DNA of 7,378 bases from assembly GCA_025362415.1 (NCBI GenBank), contig JANYGM010000332.1, forward strand, positions 1 to 7,378, read 5' to 3'. Position 1 is the first letter of the stretch. Every line of letters starts with the position of its first letter. Source of the DNA: a bacterium (lineage in GTDB: Bacteria > Bacteroidota > Bacteroidia > Cytophagales > Thermonemataceae). The notes beneath the pieces were generated by a model. It was not told the DNA's origin. It searched no databases and saw only the letters and a program-made list of their open reading frames with translations. Below are positions 7,285-7,378 of the stretch, one piece after another. Both the position numbers and the translations under genes were made by a program.

Positions 7285-7378
7285 GTTGTAAGTTGTGAAT
7301 GGTGAATTGTGAGTTAATACAAAGTACAAAACAACGCTGGCAAATCACTTAAAATTAAATAACCTACTTTAAAAGCAA
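7285..7378. other. 3' intergenic segment, no gene or clear terminator
   Basis: Apart from the 7-bp repeat, this stretch is AT-rich with no open frame of useful length, no GC-rich hairpin followed by a T run, and no convincing Bacteroidota promoter (TTTG with TAnnTTTG). The transcript may end beyond the window or by another mechanism. Confidence 0.6.
7286..7313 (+). repeat. Degenerate 7-bp tandem repeat just after the stop codon
   Basis: Four consecutive 7-mers follow the stop: TTGTAAG, TTGTGAA, TGGTGAA and TTGTGAG, consensus TTGTGAA. The period is exact and no gap is needed. The array starts one base after the TAA. It is not coding and does not form a hairpin. Similar TTGTGAA-like arrays occur between genes in some bacterial genomes, but I cannot confirm copies elsewhere in this one. 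Confidence 0.6.

Noticed and set aside
7321..7370. Inverted repeat AAAGTA...TACTTT as a terminator
   Set aside because: The arms are 6 bases and AT-rich, the loop is 38 bases, and no proper T run follows. This is expected by chance.

Overview
The window is almost entirely one very large gene on the + strand. Its reading frame is already open at base 1 and runs to a TAA at 7282-7284, giving 2427 visible residues (roughly 250 kDa). The true start lies upstream of the window. The product ends in a clear type IX secretion system (T9SS, Por) type A C-terminal sorting domain. T9SS is confined to Bacteroidota, so the source is a member of that phylum. The AT-rich, Asn/Thr/Gly-rich sequence and the repeated WTG...NW...P...DN motif suggest a Cytophagales-like or related environmental lineage. 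That finer placement is inference from style, not a database match.

Layout (residue 1 = first codon of the window): an N-terminally incomplete module 1 (bases 1-2805); module 2, opening with WWTG and NW motifs (2806-4923); module 3, opening with TWTG and NW motifs (4924-6048); a pre-terminal domain with SYV and YPIGD signatures (6049-6708); a fibronectin-III-like domain starting PLPVEL (6715-7008); and the T9SS sorting domain (7039-7281). The three modules are built of short hydrophobic, Gly/Asn/Thr-rich strand repeats. These suggest a long beta-solenoid or stacked beta-sandwich stalk. The protein most likely crosses the inner membrane by Sec, is exported by T9SS, and is attached to the surface or released as an adhesin or matrix-type protein. 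No enzymatic motif was recognised.

Modules 1 and 2 carry matching landmarks near their C-terminal ends. The pair RxFSxCxF and WTG recurs 706 residues apart with identical 122-residue internal spacing, and a GG-x13-ITR element occurs in both. This points to an ancient duplication of very large units. The 94 bases after the stop hold a degenerate 7-bp tandem repeat (7286-7313). They hold no recognisable gene, terminator or promoter. I see no second gene on either strand and no RNA gene, CRISPR array or mobile element. I do not see evidence for a new multi-gene system here; the interest lies in the repeat architecture of this one protein.
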